Positions 16,278-24,707 of a stretch of 39,495 nucleotides of DNA are shown piece after piece. Below the pieces are notes generated by a model. The model saw only the letters and a list, made by a program, of their open reading frames with translations, ran no database searches and was not told the origin of the DNA. The DNA is taken from positions 1-39,495 of the forward strand of contig CALCZA010000173.1 in assembly GCA_937906475.1 (NCBI GenBank), in the 5' to 3' direction. How positions within the stretch are numbered: position 1 is the stretch's first letter; each line of letters begins with the position of its first letter. The position numbers and the translations under genes are program-made. This DNA comes from an uncultured bacterium (GTDB taxonomy: Bacteria > Planctomycetota > UBA1135 > UBA2386).

Positions 16278-17759
16278 GTGAACCAGCGCCCCACTGACAT
16301 CGAAACCTTGCACCAACGCCATGGTCAGCCGTTGCTCCACCGGTGCGGGATTCAGTTGCGAAGTGCGCTTGTATTACTCGTTTGCGCGCTGAGCGCTTTC
16401 GCGCAAACACCACCCACGAGCGGTATCGAACGAATGGTCGCGGCCGACGCGGCGCAGCAACTGGACAGCTTGGACCCCGAGACTCGTGGTGAGGCAGCAA
16501 TCATCGTCGCGGCTGCCGGTTGCGTCGACCAGGAACCGCGCCTGCTGGAACTCGCAAAGGATCCGTCACCCGTCACCAGCCACCGCGCCACGATCGCGCT
16601 CGGATTGCTGGCGACCCCGCAGGCAATCACGTTCTTGGAAGGGATACTGCGCACGATCGAAGGCCGCACCAGTGACCAGGGAGTTGTCGCGGCATTCGCT
16701 TTGGGGCTCGTGCCGACCGACCGCGTCGACACCTCGGTAGCGCGCACCCTGACGCTATTCGAACACGGCAGCTGGAAGCGGCAGCACGACATCTTCATCT
16801 CGCTGCTGATCGGCATGACGCGCCAACCCGAGCGCGCCGAACAGCGCGCGTTGCAGCAACTACTCGAAGACGAAGCCAACCGCGCCGCCGACTCGCGCGC
16901 CCTGTTGCTGCAATTGCTGCTACCGATTGCCCAGAACCATGACGAACGCGAACTGCGCCGCATTCTGCGCCGCGGCAGCGAGCTAGAGCGACTAGCCGTG
17001 GTCAACTGGATGGCGGCGCGGCCACCCGCTGAGAACAAACCGTGGCTCGACGACTTGGTGCGCATCGCCAAACGCGGTGACGGCCCGAAACTGCGCTCGG
17101 CAGCCCTGCTGGCGTTGACGCGTTACCGTCATCTGCCCGCACTAGAGATCGCAGCCCACGCGTTGCAGAGTTCTTCGCCGGCCGAGTGCAGCCAGGCACT
17201 CGCTGCCATGATGGCCATCGGAGGCGCCAGTACGCATGGAGCACTTGAACAACACTTGCTCAACGAGCGCGAACCGCTTCGCATCCAGGCACTGATGACG
17301 GGCTTCCTGGCTCCGCCTTCGAAAGAACTGGTCGAGCACGCGATCGAGATCGCAACCAACCCGAAGATGCCGATCGCCACGCGCGCCGCCGCGGCGGAGT
17401 TGGTTGGCCGCCGCGACAAAAAGCGTGCGGCACCATTGCTGCGCGACCTGTTCCGGATCGCGACTGATCCGCAAGTATTGACGTTGTTGGCGCGCGCGCT
17501 GCGTCGCGCCGAAGATTCGCCGACGGCACTTAGCCGCTTGATGGGTCGCCCGATCTCGCTGACGAAACACGCCGATCGTTGGCAAGCATTGCTGGCCGCC
17601 GGTCACGGTGAAGCGCAGCGGCAGGTGTTGACCGTGCTCAAGGACGGCAAGTCTAGCGACGACGACGTGCGCACCGCGGTCAAGGCTTGGCGGCGCGCGA
17701 TGATCCTCAACTCGGCCGGATCGTTCGCACCAGAACGGCTCGCGAACTACCTGAAATAG
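16278..17759 (+). CDS. Secreted HEAT-like repeat protein
   Basis: 493 aa from the GTG at 16278. A hydrophobic segment (LRSALVLLVCALSAFAQ) about 25 residues in acts as a signal peptide with cleavage after AFA or FAQ. The rest is almost entirely short paired alpha helices, with repeated units such as SHRATIALGLLATPQAITFLEGIL and KLRSAALLALTRYRHLPALEIAAHAL, the pattern of HEAT/Armadillo-type scaffolds that bind proteins. No enzymatic domain is seen. Such secreted HEAT-repeat proteins are common in Planctomycetota and mostly uncharacterised. The start is uncertain: TTG codons nearer the hydrophobic segment would give a more normal signal peptide, and the frame is open to an ATG at 16167. Confidence 0.72.
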   Translation: MNQRPTDIETLHQRHGQPLLHRCGIQLRSALVLLVCALSAFAQTPPTSGIERMVAADAAQQLDSLDPETRGEAAIIVAAAGCVDQEPRLLELAKDPSPVTSHRATIALGLLATPQAITFLEGILRTIEGRTSDQGVVAAFALGLVPTDRVDTSVARTLTLFEHGSWKRQHDIFISLLIGMTRQPERAEQRALQQLLEDEANRAADSRALLLQLLLPIAQNHDERELRRILRRGSELERLAVVNWMAARPPAENKPWLDDLVRIAKRGDGPKLRSAALLALTRYRHLPALEIAAHALQSSSPAECSQALAAMMAIGGASTHGALEQHLLNEREPLRIQALMTGFLAPPSKELVEHAIEIATNPKMPIATRAAAAELVGRRDKKRAAPLLRDLFRIATDPQVLTLLARALRRAEDSPTALSRLMGRPISLTKHADRWQALLAAGHGEAQRQVLTVLKDGKSSDDDVRTAVKAWRRAMILNSAGSFAPERLANYLK

Positions 17760-17769
17760 GCGCTGCTGC

Positions 17770-17800
17770 TGGCAATCGGCGGACCAACCGCCGCTTGCCA
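17770..17800. terminator. Strong hairpin between convergent genes
   Basis: TGGCAA (17770-17775) and CGGCGG (17777-17782) pair with CCGCCG (17788-17793) and TTGCCA (17795-17800), leaving one mismatch and a 5-nt loop. It follows the HEAT-repeat stop by 11 nt and lies 15 nt beyond the small minus-strand gene, so it probably ends both transcripts. No long T-tract. Confidence 0.55.
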
Positions 17801-17814
17801 AGCGTCCACGACAA

Positions 17815-18003
17815 TCAGGCTTTCACCTTGGCCTTGGTCGCGCGCCCCTTACTGGCCTTCGCAGGCTTTGCCCCCGTCAGGACCGGGGCCTTTACCGCAA
17901 CTCTCGTCGGCTTAGTCTTCGGCGCGGACTTCGTGGCGCGTGGGGCTGCCTGTTCAAGACATCCGGCATTTTCATGGCGGGGATCCTCGCCGCCGACCTC
18001 CAA
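17815..18003 (-). CDS. Small Lys/Ala-rich basic protein (hypothetical)
   Basis: A 62-aa frame with a TTG start. The second half is Lys/Ala/Pro/Thr-rich (for example KPAKASKGRATKAKVKA), like histone H1-type tails or other nucleic-acid-binding basic tails, while the first half is acidic-polar with one Cys. In frame and upstream of the TTG, up to the previous stop, the translation reads GCQCSDPCFVRKTLGC, adding four more Cys, so a longer Cys-rich head may have been cut off or may use a non-standard start. The strong hairpin just downstream and the biased composition support a real gene. It is divergent from the MFS gene. Function not recognised. Confidence 0.4.
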   Translation of the reverse strand: MEVGGEDPRHENAGCLEQAAPRATKSAPKTKPTRVAVKAPVLTGAKPAKASKGRATKAKVKA

Positions 18004-18050
18004 GCACCCAAGTGTTTTCCTGACGAAGCATGGGTCGGAACACTGGCAGC

Positions 18051-18066
18051 CGCCGCGCTAGCGGCG
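18051..18066 (+). promoter_or_regulatory. Leader hairpin upstream of MFS gene
   Basis: CGCCGC and GCGGCG with a GCTA loop form a 6-bp stem ending 14 nt before the MFS start codon. It may influence translation initiation or be part of the divergent promoter region. Confidence 0.3.
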
Positions 18067-18080
18067 CACACTGAAAAGCC

Positions 18081-19376
18081 ATGAGCGACCCCATAACCAG
18101 TGACAGTACCGGGATTGTGGCATCCCGAGTACGCACAGGTGCATGGGTGCTCTACGATCTTGCCAACACGATCTACATTGCCACGGTCACGTTCGTGTTC
18201 ACGCCTTATGCGAAGGCCGAACTCGGGGGCTTAACTGGCCACAGCGTCACCCACTTCCTATCGATGGTGGCGGCCGCGCTGTTGGTGCCGTTCTTCGGCG
18301 CGCTAGTCGATACGACCTCGCGCACGCGCCGCTACCTGACGATTGGCACGTCGCTGTGTATCGCTGCGCTGCTCGGTTGGTCGTTCGACTTCGGACCGTT
18401 CTGGCTACTGGCCTGCTACTTTGCGGCGAACCTGACCTACAACATCGCGCTGGTGTTCTACAACTCGCTGCTGACGTCGGTAGCTGCGCCAGAACGCGCC
18501 GGCCGCATCAGCAGCATAGGTGTCGGAGTCGGCTACATGGGCACGCTGATTGTTCTCGCAATCACGATGACGGCGCATCCATCGCCGCGCATGTTCTTCG
18601 CAATCGCCGCCAGTCTGTTCTTGCTGCTGGCGCTGCCCTGCATGGTGCTGGTCAAGGATCGGCGGCCCGCTCAGCCGAGTTCGGTGCCGATCCGCACCGC
18701 CATGCGTGACGCCAACAAACGGCTCTGGCTCACTCTGCGCGAACTACCTAAGCATCGCCCGTTAATGTGGTTCCTGGCCGGAAACTTCTTTCTCGTCGAC
18801 GTGCTGAATACGGCGATCCTCTACTTTGCTGAGTTCACGAAATCCGTATTCGACGAACAAGCCTCGCACGGCATCGTGCTATTCGGCACGACCTTCACCG
18901 GCCAAGAAGGGATCGAGTCGTTCATGGGAATCGCCGGCATCTGCCTGAACATCATCGCCATGGTGGTCGGCATTCTCATCGGCAACTGGAACGACCGCAG
19001 CCCACTGACGGTCATGCGCGTCAGCGCGGTCGTGCTCTTCTTCGCCCTGATCGGCGGGGCGGTGTTCGGCGGCAACAATCCGCTCGCATACCTAGGGACC
19101 CTGGTCGCATTTGGGGCGTTCGGATTGACCGGCATCTGGTCTGCGGGCCGTAAAATCATCGTGGTGCTGGCACCACCTGACCAGATCGGTCAGTACTTCG
19201 GCCTTTACGGCATCACCATCAAACTGTCGGTCTTCGGCTCGGTCACCTACGGCCTCATCAGCGACAGCTATGGCAGCAAGCCTGCGATGCTCGCGCAAAG
19301 CGCACAGTTGCTGATCGGGCTGCTATGCCTTTTCATGGTGCGGCTGCCGAACAAGCAAGCACCGACGAGCCCATGA
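18081..19376 (+). CDS. MFS transporter, Atg22/UMF1-like
   Basis: A 431-aa major facilitator protein with about 12 hydrophobic segments. The N-terminal WVLYDLANTIYIATVTFVF is the hallmark of the Atg22/UMF1 group, followed by ARG-rich cytosolic loop TTSRTRRYLT between helices 2 and 3. Members of this group have been linked to amino acid efflux from vacuoles in yeast, but bacterial substrates are unknown. The stop overlaps the next start (ATGA), tying it to the acyltransferase gene. The ATG at 18081 is the first start after the divergent region and gives a normal cytosolic N-terminus. Confidence 0.85.
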   Translation: MSDPITSDSTGIVASRVRTGAWVLYDLANTIYIATVTFVFTPYAKAELGGLTGHSVTHFLSMVAAALLVPFFGALVDTTSRTRRYLTIGTSLCIAALLGWSFDFGPFWLLACYFAANLTYNIALVFYNSLLTSVAAPERAGRISSIGVGVGYMGTLIVLAITMTAHPSPRMFFAIAASLFLLLALPCMVLVKDRRPAQPSSVPIRTAMRDANKRLWLTLRELPKHRPLMWFLAGNFFLVDVLNTAILYFAEFTKSVFDEQASHGIVLFGTTFTGQEGIESFMGIAGICLNIIAMVVGILIGNWNDRSPLTVMRVSAVVLFFALIGGAVFGGNNPLAYLGTLVAFGAFGLTGIWSAGRKIIVVLAPPDQIGQYFGLYGITIKLSVFGSVTYGLISDSYGSKPAMLAQSAQLLIGLLCLFMVRLPNKQAPTSP

Positions 19377-20455
19377 GCGAAGCGCAAGACAATCAAGACG
19401 AACCCAAAGCAGAACGCACCAAGCCGAGACGGGAACCGATCTGGCAACGCATTGCGGTCGGCTGCCTCGCGTTCGTAATTTGGATCATCTCGATCCTGCC
19501 TACCTGGCTCGCCTACTTTGTCGGCGACCTGATCGCGATCCCGTGGTTCGTCTACTGGAGTGTGCGCGACCGGAAGGGCAAACGCACCAGCGGCTACTGG
19601 CGCAACACCCGCATCGCGTTCCGCGAAGGCACGCAACTCGGTCCAAACCGTCCCAAGCATCACCTGTGGCAGTGGTCCAGGCACGTCGGTTGGTTGATGA
19701 TCGACTCGTGTCGGATGCGGCACTTCACCAAAGACACCGTCAACAAGCACTTCAACTTTGAAGAGTTTGAACCGCTGCAAGAGCTGTTTGACGAGGGTAA
19801 CGGGCTGATCTTCGCCACCGGCCACGTCGGTAGCTGGGACCTGTCCGGGGTAACGGCCGCGCTGCTCGGCCTGCCGATCACTTCGGTGTTCCGACCAAGC
19901 CCACTGCCGGCGCTCAACCGCTTGATGACGGACATGCGCACTCGCACCGGTCAGATCGTGGTCGCACGCAACAACGTCATGTGGACCTTGAAGAAGGTGC
20001 TGCGTGAAAAGAAGACCATCGGTCTCCTGGCCGATGGCGGCGGCAAGCACAGTGCCGTGGTCGCCCCGTTTCTCGGCACCGCGGCACGTTCGGTCGCAAC
20101 GCCGGCGCTATTGCATCTTGCTACTGGCGCACCGATCGCCGTGGTGGCGTTCATGCGCACCGGCCGCATGCGCTACCACTTGCGCGTCTTCGACATCATC
20201 CGCGATGCCAAAACTGGTAATCGCGAGCAGGACCTGATCGCGATCACAACTCGCTGCAATCGCGGCCTCGGCCAAGGCATCAAAGAAGCACCCGAGCAAT
20301 GGTTCTGGCAAAGCCGCCGGTTCCGCCATCGCCCCCCGGGCGAAGTCGCCGACGCGGACGGCCTGCCGCCCATCATGCAGATGGATAGCAACGCACTGCT
20401 GCACAAACCGGTGGATCGTCACCGGTCGCCAAAACAACAGCACCCAACTGGTTAG
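19373..20455 (+). CDS. LpxL/HtrB-type lipid A acyltransferase
   Basis: A 360-aa lysophospholipid acyltransferase-superfamily protein of the LpxL/LpxM type, which adds a secondary acyl chain to lipid A precursors at the inner membrane. A hydrophilic, charged N-terminal stretch of about 28 residues precedes a membrane segment (IAVGCLAFVIWIISILPTWLAYF). The catalytic HX4D/E motif is GHVGSWD (His151, Asp156), and the downstream LLADGGGKHSAVVAPFLG corresponds to the usual substrate-site block (normally DQ...). The C-terminal QWFWQSRRFRHRP matches the family's W-x-x-RRF ending. It is coupled to the MFS gene by ATGA. A second such enzyme lies at the right end of the window. Confidence 0.85.
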   Translation: MSEAQDNQDEPKAERTKPRREPIWQRIAVGCLAFVIWIISILPTWLAYFVGDLIAIPWFVYWSVRDRKGKRTSGYWRNTRIAFREGTQLGPNRPKHHLWQWSRHVGWLMIDSCRMRHFTKDTVNKHFNFEEFEPLQELFDEGNGLIFATGHVGSWDLSGVTAALLGLPITSVFRPSPLPALNRLMTDMRTRTGQIVVARNNVMWTLKKVLREKKTIGLLADGGGKHSAVVAPFLGTAARSVATPALLHLATGAPIAVVAFMRTGRMRYHLRVFDIIRDAKTGNREQDLIAITTRCNRGLGQGIKEAPEQWFWQSRRFRHRPPGEVADADGLPPIMQMDSNALLHKPVDRHRSPKQQHPTG

Positions 20456-20851
20456 TCGAGTCAGGCATCACCAAATCGTAACCTGCACCCAAACGAAAAC
20501 GCGGGCTCGGTCCACTCTGTAAAGAGGCGACCAGGAAGCCGTCAGATCGACAGATTTCGTCATCTAATCAGCTATTCGGAGCACGACGCAAGACCCCAAC
20601 GGCGATCGTGCAAAAAGCGCTTCTTCGACCGGTTTGCTTGCCAGAGATCGGATCGGGAACCAGATTCGGGAAGAGACTAGCCAGCACGCTTGTTGCAACC
20701 GCTGCCACCAAGCAAGCATCCAAGGCCGCCATCGTGACGGTCGCCGCGCCGTTTTTCCCGCCATCCGACCAATCGCCCGGCAGACGAATTCGACCACCCG
20801 GCCAGCGATTGCTCGGGAAGCCCACGGCATCTGGTATCGTCCCAGCCCCCT
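20456..20851. other. 396-bp gap with no supported gene
   Basis: Between the acyltransferase and the PPIase. Short open frames occur on both strands (for example an 85-codon minus-strand frame at 20568-20825 with a hydrophobic middle), but none has a family signature, a convincing start or composition that sets it apart from chance in GC-rich DNA. The left third (20456-20600) looks less GC-rich. The promoter of the PPIase-cupin operon is probably here; I cannot place it. Confidence 0.5.
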
Positions 20852-22237
20852 ATGTTCGCGATCTCTTCCTTAGCCCTTCTGTGCCTGGTCATTCCCCAGG
20901 AGCCAAACAAAGTTCTCGCCACCTACCAGCTCAACGGCGAAGAAGCGACGGTCACGCGCACCGACGTCGCGATGGAGATGGCGTTCCACTTGCGCCGCGA
21001 TGACCGCGGTCGACAGGGCTGCGAGATGATGGTTGACGCCGCGATCACGCGCAGCGAAGCCCAGCGCCTGAACGTGATGCCGAGCCAGGCCGACGCGAAG
21101 GCGTTCTGGGACAAGTTGCAGAAACAACTGATCGAAGCAGGGCGCCGCCCCGAAGACTTCGCCGCCGTGCGCAACACGAGCAAAGAGCAATGGCTCAAAG
21201 ACTTGTCGGTGCAGATCGCACAAGAGCGCGTCGTGCGCAAGGAACTTGGCCTGGCTGAGGACGAAAAGGTCGGCGGCGACATGCTGACGCTGTGGCTGAC
21301 TGAGGCTCGTGAGCGCGCCGAGATAGAAACCGATCCAGACAAACTGCCGATCGGCACCGCCGCCAAGGTCAACGAGCAGGCGATCGCACTAATTGACCTG
21401 GGCTTCCTGTTGCTGCGCACCAGCGAAGACTTCGAACGCGACCGCTTCATCCGCCAAATCGTCTACCTACAGACGCTAGAGAGCATGGCTCGCGAAAAGG
21501 CGCTGAGGATCACCGATACCGACCTCGATCGCGCCATCGAAGACCGTCGTGTACAAGCCAAGAAGGATCCGCGCCTTGGCGGCGTGCCGTTCGAGCAGCT
21601 ACTCAAGGCACGCGGCATGACGATCGAATCGCTGCGGCAACTGCGTGTGTTCCGCTCGCAGATCCTGCTCGACAAGCTGGCCTCGATAGAGTTTTCCGAC
21701 GAGAATCTCCAAACAGAACTCGAAGCCGATCGCGAAGCGGTGCTTGCCCAAGTAGGCCCGCGCCGTCGCATCGGTGCCATTTTCCTCCGCGCACTCAAAA
21801 ACCCCAACGAGATCATCAAGCGCACTTTCGACGAGGCGATGGCGCATCTACAGATCGTGCGCGCCCGCATCGTCAAAGATGGCTTCGCGACGACCGCCAG
21901 TATCGAAAGTGAACTCGGCGATTCGAAGCGCAAAGGTGGTGACATCGGCTGGCATCGCAAGGGCAGCACCGAGTTGCCGACCAAGGTCGTGCACGCCGCG
22001 TTCGCGATGAAGATGGCCGACGTGTCGATGCCAATCCGCACCAAGGATGGCTGCTACATCATCACGGTCCTGGATCGCGAGCCAATGCCTGCCAATAAAG
22101 AACTGATCCGCAAGCTGCGAATTGTTCGATCGCAAACCATGAGTGAAGGCATACTCGAAAACGCGAAGGTGAAAATCGAAGGCGCCAAGCTGCTCGACAT
22201 TCCCGAGAACACCTACGAAACCGGAGCCAAGAAGTGA
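20852..22237 (+). CDS. Parvulin-type peptidyl-prolyl isomerase (SurA/PrsA-like)
   Basis: A 461-aa extracytoplasmic foldase. A short hydrophobic N-terminus (MFAISSLALLCLVIP) looks like a signal sequence. A long helical N-terminal domain follows, with SurA_N-like features, and a PpiC/rotamase domain is recognisable near residues 310-415: IGAIFLRAL, KGGDIGWHRKGSTELP, VHAAFAMKMADVSMPIRTKDGCYIITVLDREP. This is the SurA/PrsA organisation in which the helical part binds unfolded outer-membrane or secreted proteins. It sits upstream of, and overlaps by GTGA, an IolB-like cupin gene, with which it is probably co-transcribed. Confidence 0.85.
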   Translation: MFAISSLALLCLVIPQEPNKVLATYQLNGEEATVTRTDVAMEMAFHLRRDDRGRQGCEMMVDAAITRSEAQRLNVMPSQADAKAFWDKLQKQLIEAGRRPEDFAAVRNTSKEQWLKDLSVQIAQERVVRKELGLAEDEKVGGDMLTLWLTEARERAEIETDPDKLPIGTAAKVNEQAIALIDLGFLLLRTSEDFERDRFIRQIVYLQTLESMAREKALRITDTDLDRAIEDRRVQAKKDPRLGGVPFEQLLKARGMTIESLRQLRVFRSQILLDKLASIEFSDENLQTELEADREAVLAQVGPRRRIGAIFLRALKNPNEIIKRTFDEAMAHLQIVRARIVKDGFATTASIESELGDSKRKGGDIGWHRKGSTELPTKVVHAAFAMKMADVSMPIRTKDGCYIITVLDREPMPANKELIRKLRIVRSQTMSEGILENAKVKIEGAKLLDIPENTYETGAKK

Positions 22238-23037
22238 CCACCATCCCGCTGATGCCAAGCGATGCGCAGCAACTAAGCACTGCGAAGACGAGCAACACAT
22301 GCTGGTTCGAGCACCTACAACTGTGGCGGCCCGAAGCCGTCGACCAAGTCACCACTGGTAGCTACGAAACCGCGGTAATCTTGCTCTCGGGCACGTTCGA
22401 CTTGATGGCGGGCACAACTAGTTGGCCTGCTCGTGGTGCCAGAAAGACGCCGTTCGCGGGCCGTGCGATGGCCGTGTTCCTACCACCCAACACGCCGTTC
22501 CGCGTCGGCAACGAAGCATTAGATGGCGAGATCCTGATGATCTCTGCCAGGCAACCCGACACTGGCCCCGATCCAGTTGGCAAAGAAGCTCTCAGCCATA
22601 AGCCACTGTTGCCGATGGCTGGCAGCAACAAGTCATTCGATCCGGCGACCGGCGAATGGATGCCAGCCGAGTCCTTCCCGACTGCGGCCGAGTCGCTGCC
22701 ACCGCGCCGCTTCGAGAAACTGCAAGTTGGTGACGTCAAGATCGACCGAGTGTTCGGCGAGAGCTACAAGGCGGCGACGATCAGCCTCGACGAAGCCGTC
22801 ATCCCAGCTGGTGCTTCGCTATGTCTTAGGGACATCCCGTCGCGCCCGTCGTGCGAAGAGGTGCTGCTGTTCACGCGGCCAGAAGGCAAATCGCGCATCG
22901 TGCAAAGTGGCTCAAGCACCGCAATCGACCACGACACGACCTACTGCCTCAGCAGCGAAGACCTCGAGCACGTTGAGATACACAGCGACACGGAAGCGAC
23001 CTACGTCGTCATTGCGTACGCTGGCAAAGCGAAGTAG
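22234..23037 (+). CDS. IolB/KduI-like cupin protein
   Basis: 267 aa, GTG start overlapping the PPIase stop. Two cupin-like halves are visible: ETAVILLSGTFDLMAG with the VFLPPNTPFRVG strand in the first, and KAATISLDEAVIPAGASLC with CEEVLLFTRPEG in the second. This resembles the bicupin fold of 5-deoxy-glucuronate isomerase (IolB) and KduI, and the 'LLSGT...VFLPP' element is close to IolB. However the classic metal-binding His cluster of IolB is not obvious, so the enzymatic role is doubtful. No iol or kdu neighbours are present. Convergent with ygfZ, 6 bp apart. Confidence 0.65.
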   Translation: MTTIPLMPSDAQQLSTAKTSNTCWFEHLQLWRPEAVDQVTTGSYETAVILLSGTFDLMAGTTSWPARGARKTPFAGRAMAVFLPPNTPFRVGNEALDGEILMISARQPDTGPDPVGKEALSHKPLLPMAGSNKSFDPATGEWMPAESFPTAAESLPPRRFEKLQVGDVKIDRVFGESYKAATISLDEAVIPAGASLCLRDIPSRPSCEEVLLFTRPEGKSRIVQSGSSTAIDHDTTYCLSSEDLEHVEIHSDTEATYVVIAYAGKAK

Positions 23038-23043
23038 CGATCA

Positions 23044-23973
23044 CTAGAACCCGGCGACAGTCACCGCGCCGCCGTCTTCAAGCTGCAACACCGTGCCGAC
23101 TTCCTGGAAGTCCTTCGGCAGATAGCCAAGCCCAAGCCGCATGCCTTGCTCGGTGAGTGAAATCGCATGCATGACGCGGCCAACCGGAATCTCATCCTCC
23201 GGCTCGACGACCGTCACGGGCTCCGCAATCGCATCGCCGCCGGCAAGCCACAACAGACACAACTTGCGATTGACGTGTCCATAGGTGTGGATGCGGGCAA
23301 CGATCTCTTGGCCGGTATAGCAGCCCTTGGTCGTCGAGCAGTGATCGTCAAGGCCCGCTTCGAGGGCCAACGTGCTCGCTTCGGTTTCGACACCAACCCG
23401 CACCAAGCCAGCAAGCATGCGAACGGCTTCGGCAATCTCGGCAGTCATCGGCTGCGGCGCAACGCTAGCCTCACCACCGACGCCATCAGCAACTCGCTCG
23501 ACGAGCGCGCCGCCGTGACAACGCGTGAACGTCACGCCCCGGCGCTCGATATGAAGCACCGGCCCATCGGCCTGCTCACTCCAATGACACTCACCGACAA
23601 AGGTGTTCGAACCAGCGCCGGCGATGTGCTCTTGCACGGCACCAAAGTCGCGGCTGTGAATCGCCAACTTCTCCATGAAGTGGTAGCGCTCGAGCAGTTC
23701 CTGTAGCCGCGCGGACTGCTCCGCCTGGGTCTCGATCCAGAACGACTCACCGCGCCGGAACACCATCGCCGTAACCAGCAATTTGCCCTTCGCATTGAGG
23801 AAAGCAGCCGGCAATACCACCCCCTCGGTGAGGCTCAGAACGTCCTGCGAACTGAGTCGCTGGAGGAAGTCTCCCGCTTCTGGACCGGTAAGTTCGAGCA
23901 GTTTGTAGGGCGCCTCTTCACGAGCGTAGGAGCCGTTGCCAAGGAGAGTTGTGCACAGTTGATCGTGGTTCAT
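23044..23973 (-). CDS. ygfZ: Folate-binding protein YgfZ
   Basis: A tetrahydrofolate-binding GcvT-fold protein of 309 aa from the ATG at 23973, which supports assembly and repair of Fe-S enzymes (for example MiaB in E. coli). The family signature K-G-C-Y-x-G-Q-E is present as KGCYTGQEIVARIHTYGHV (Lys216-Cys218), together with the N-terminal LLELTGPEAGDFLQRLSSQD typical of GcvT-fold proteins. The frame opens 9 codons upstream (24000), but that start gives a non-family extension. It lies divergent from iscR across about 120 bp, which fits a shared Fe-S role and perhaps shared control. Confidence 0.92.
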   Translation of the reverse strand: MNHDQLCTTLLGNGSYAREEAPYKLLELTGPEAGDFLQRLSSQDVLSLTEGVVLPAAFLNAKGKLLVTAMVFRRGESFWIETQAEQSARLQELLERYHFMEKLAIHSRDFGAVQEHIAGAGSNTFVGECHWSEQADGPVLHIERRGVTFTRCHGGALVERVADGVGGEASVAPQPMTAEIAEAVRMLAGLVRVGVETEASTLALEAGLDDHCSTTKGCYTGQEIVARIHTYGHVNRKLCLLWLAGGDAIAEPVTVVEPEDEIPVGRVMHAISLTEQGMRLGLGYLPKDFQEVGTVLQLEDGGAVTVAGF

Positions 23974-24016
23974 ATTGACGCAAAAACAGGGTCGCCCCAT
24001 CCTGGACTCAAATGTG

Positions 24017-24028
24017 CCTAGATTTAGG
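24017..24028. promoter_or_regulatory. Candidate operator: dyad CCTA-N4-TAGG in isc/ygfZ control region
   Basis: A symmetric CCTA/TAGG dyad lies in the divergent gap between ygfZ and iscR, 19 bp upstream of a possible iscR -35 element. It does not match the E. coli IscR type 1 consensus well. The position suggests autoregulation by the IscR-like protein, but this is inference. Confidence 0.25.
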
Positions 24029-24046
24029 GCTTTTTTGAGCCGATCG

Positions 24047-24075
24047 TTGAAAGAGCCCCAATTCAGGTCTACTTT
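24047..24075 (+). promoter_or_regulatory. Possible sigma70-type promoter of the isc operon
   Basis: TTGAAA (24047-24052) and TACTTT (24070-24075) are separated by 17 bp, and the iscR ATG follows 18 bp after the -10-like element. The -35 is good, the -10 weak. Only a candidate. Confidence 0.3.
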
Positions 24076-24093
24076 GCCTCACACTAGCCGAAC

Positions 24094-24696
24094 ATGCTCC
24101 GCATCTCCAAAAAAGCCGACTACGCCGTCTTCCTGCTGGGCGCAATCGCCCGCCAGGGCGTCTACCCAGGAGGGGAGGCTGCAGACACAGTAGTGAGTGC
24201 GCATGAGATCGCCAAGCAGGCCGGCTTGAACAAGAGTGTGGTGGCCAACCTGCTCAAAGAGTTCTCCCGCCACGGGGTGCTCGATTCGGTGCGCGGACTG
24301 CGCGGCGGCTACCGCTTAGCGAGCCACCCGAGCCAGATTTCGCTGGGCCAAATCCTAGAGGTTGTCGAAGGCAAGTTCGTGCTGGTCGACTGCGTGTCGC
24401 ACCCGGCCGCGTTCCTAACCGGGGACGCCGCATCAGCAGGCGAAGTTTCTGCAGCGACCGACGCCGGTTCCTCCGCGGAAGCCTCGCTGGCCGACGAAAC
24501 CACGATCGGCGGCCACAGCTGCTCGCTGATTGGCTTCTGCCCAAGCAAGCAACCGATGCGGGTCGTGCACGAACGTATCAGCCAACTGTTCGCCGACATC
24601 CACCTCGACGAACTCTGCTCGATGATCCCCGTCGCCAACGCGACAACCGCGCAGACAGCTATCAGTAACTCACAAGCCACCAATAGCGGCAACTGA
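24094..24696 (+). CDS. iscR: Rrf2-family regulator, IscR-like
   Basis: A 200-aa winged-helix regulator that in its family senses [2Fe-2S] cluster status. The N-terminal [21 protein letters not shown] and the wing [26 protein letters not shown] are classic Rrf2. Three Cys line up with the cluster-binding region: Cys100, Cys143 and Cys149, with His159 nearby. Between Cys100 and Cys143 there is a 42-residue Ala/Ser/Glu-rich insertion; in E. coli IscR the first two ligands are only 5 residues apart. It heads a complete isc operon and starts 12 bp before iscS, so it very likely controls that operon. iscR is the best symbol by position; a functional test would be needed to exclude another Rrf2 member. 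Confidence 0.85.
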   Translation: MLRISKKADYAVFLLGAIARQGVYPGGEAADTVVSAHEIAKQAGLNKSVVANLLKEFSRHGVLDSVRGLRGGYRLASHPSQISLGQILEVVEGKFVLVDCVSHPAAFLTGDAASAGEVSAATDAGSSAEASLADETTIGGHSCSLIGFCPSKQPMRVVHERISQLFADIHLDELCSMIPVANATTAQTAISNSQATNSGN

Positions 24697-24707
24697 TCCG
24701 AACCCTA

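Noticed and set aside
20568-20825. 85-codon minus-strand frame with a hydrophobic middle in the pre-PPIase gap
   Set aside because: Weak start context and no family; another frame in the same place is equally open, so it could not be told from chance.
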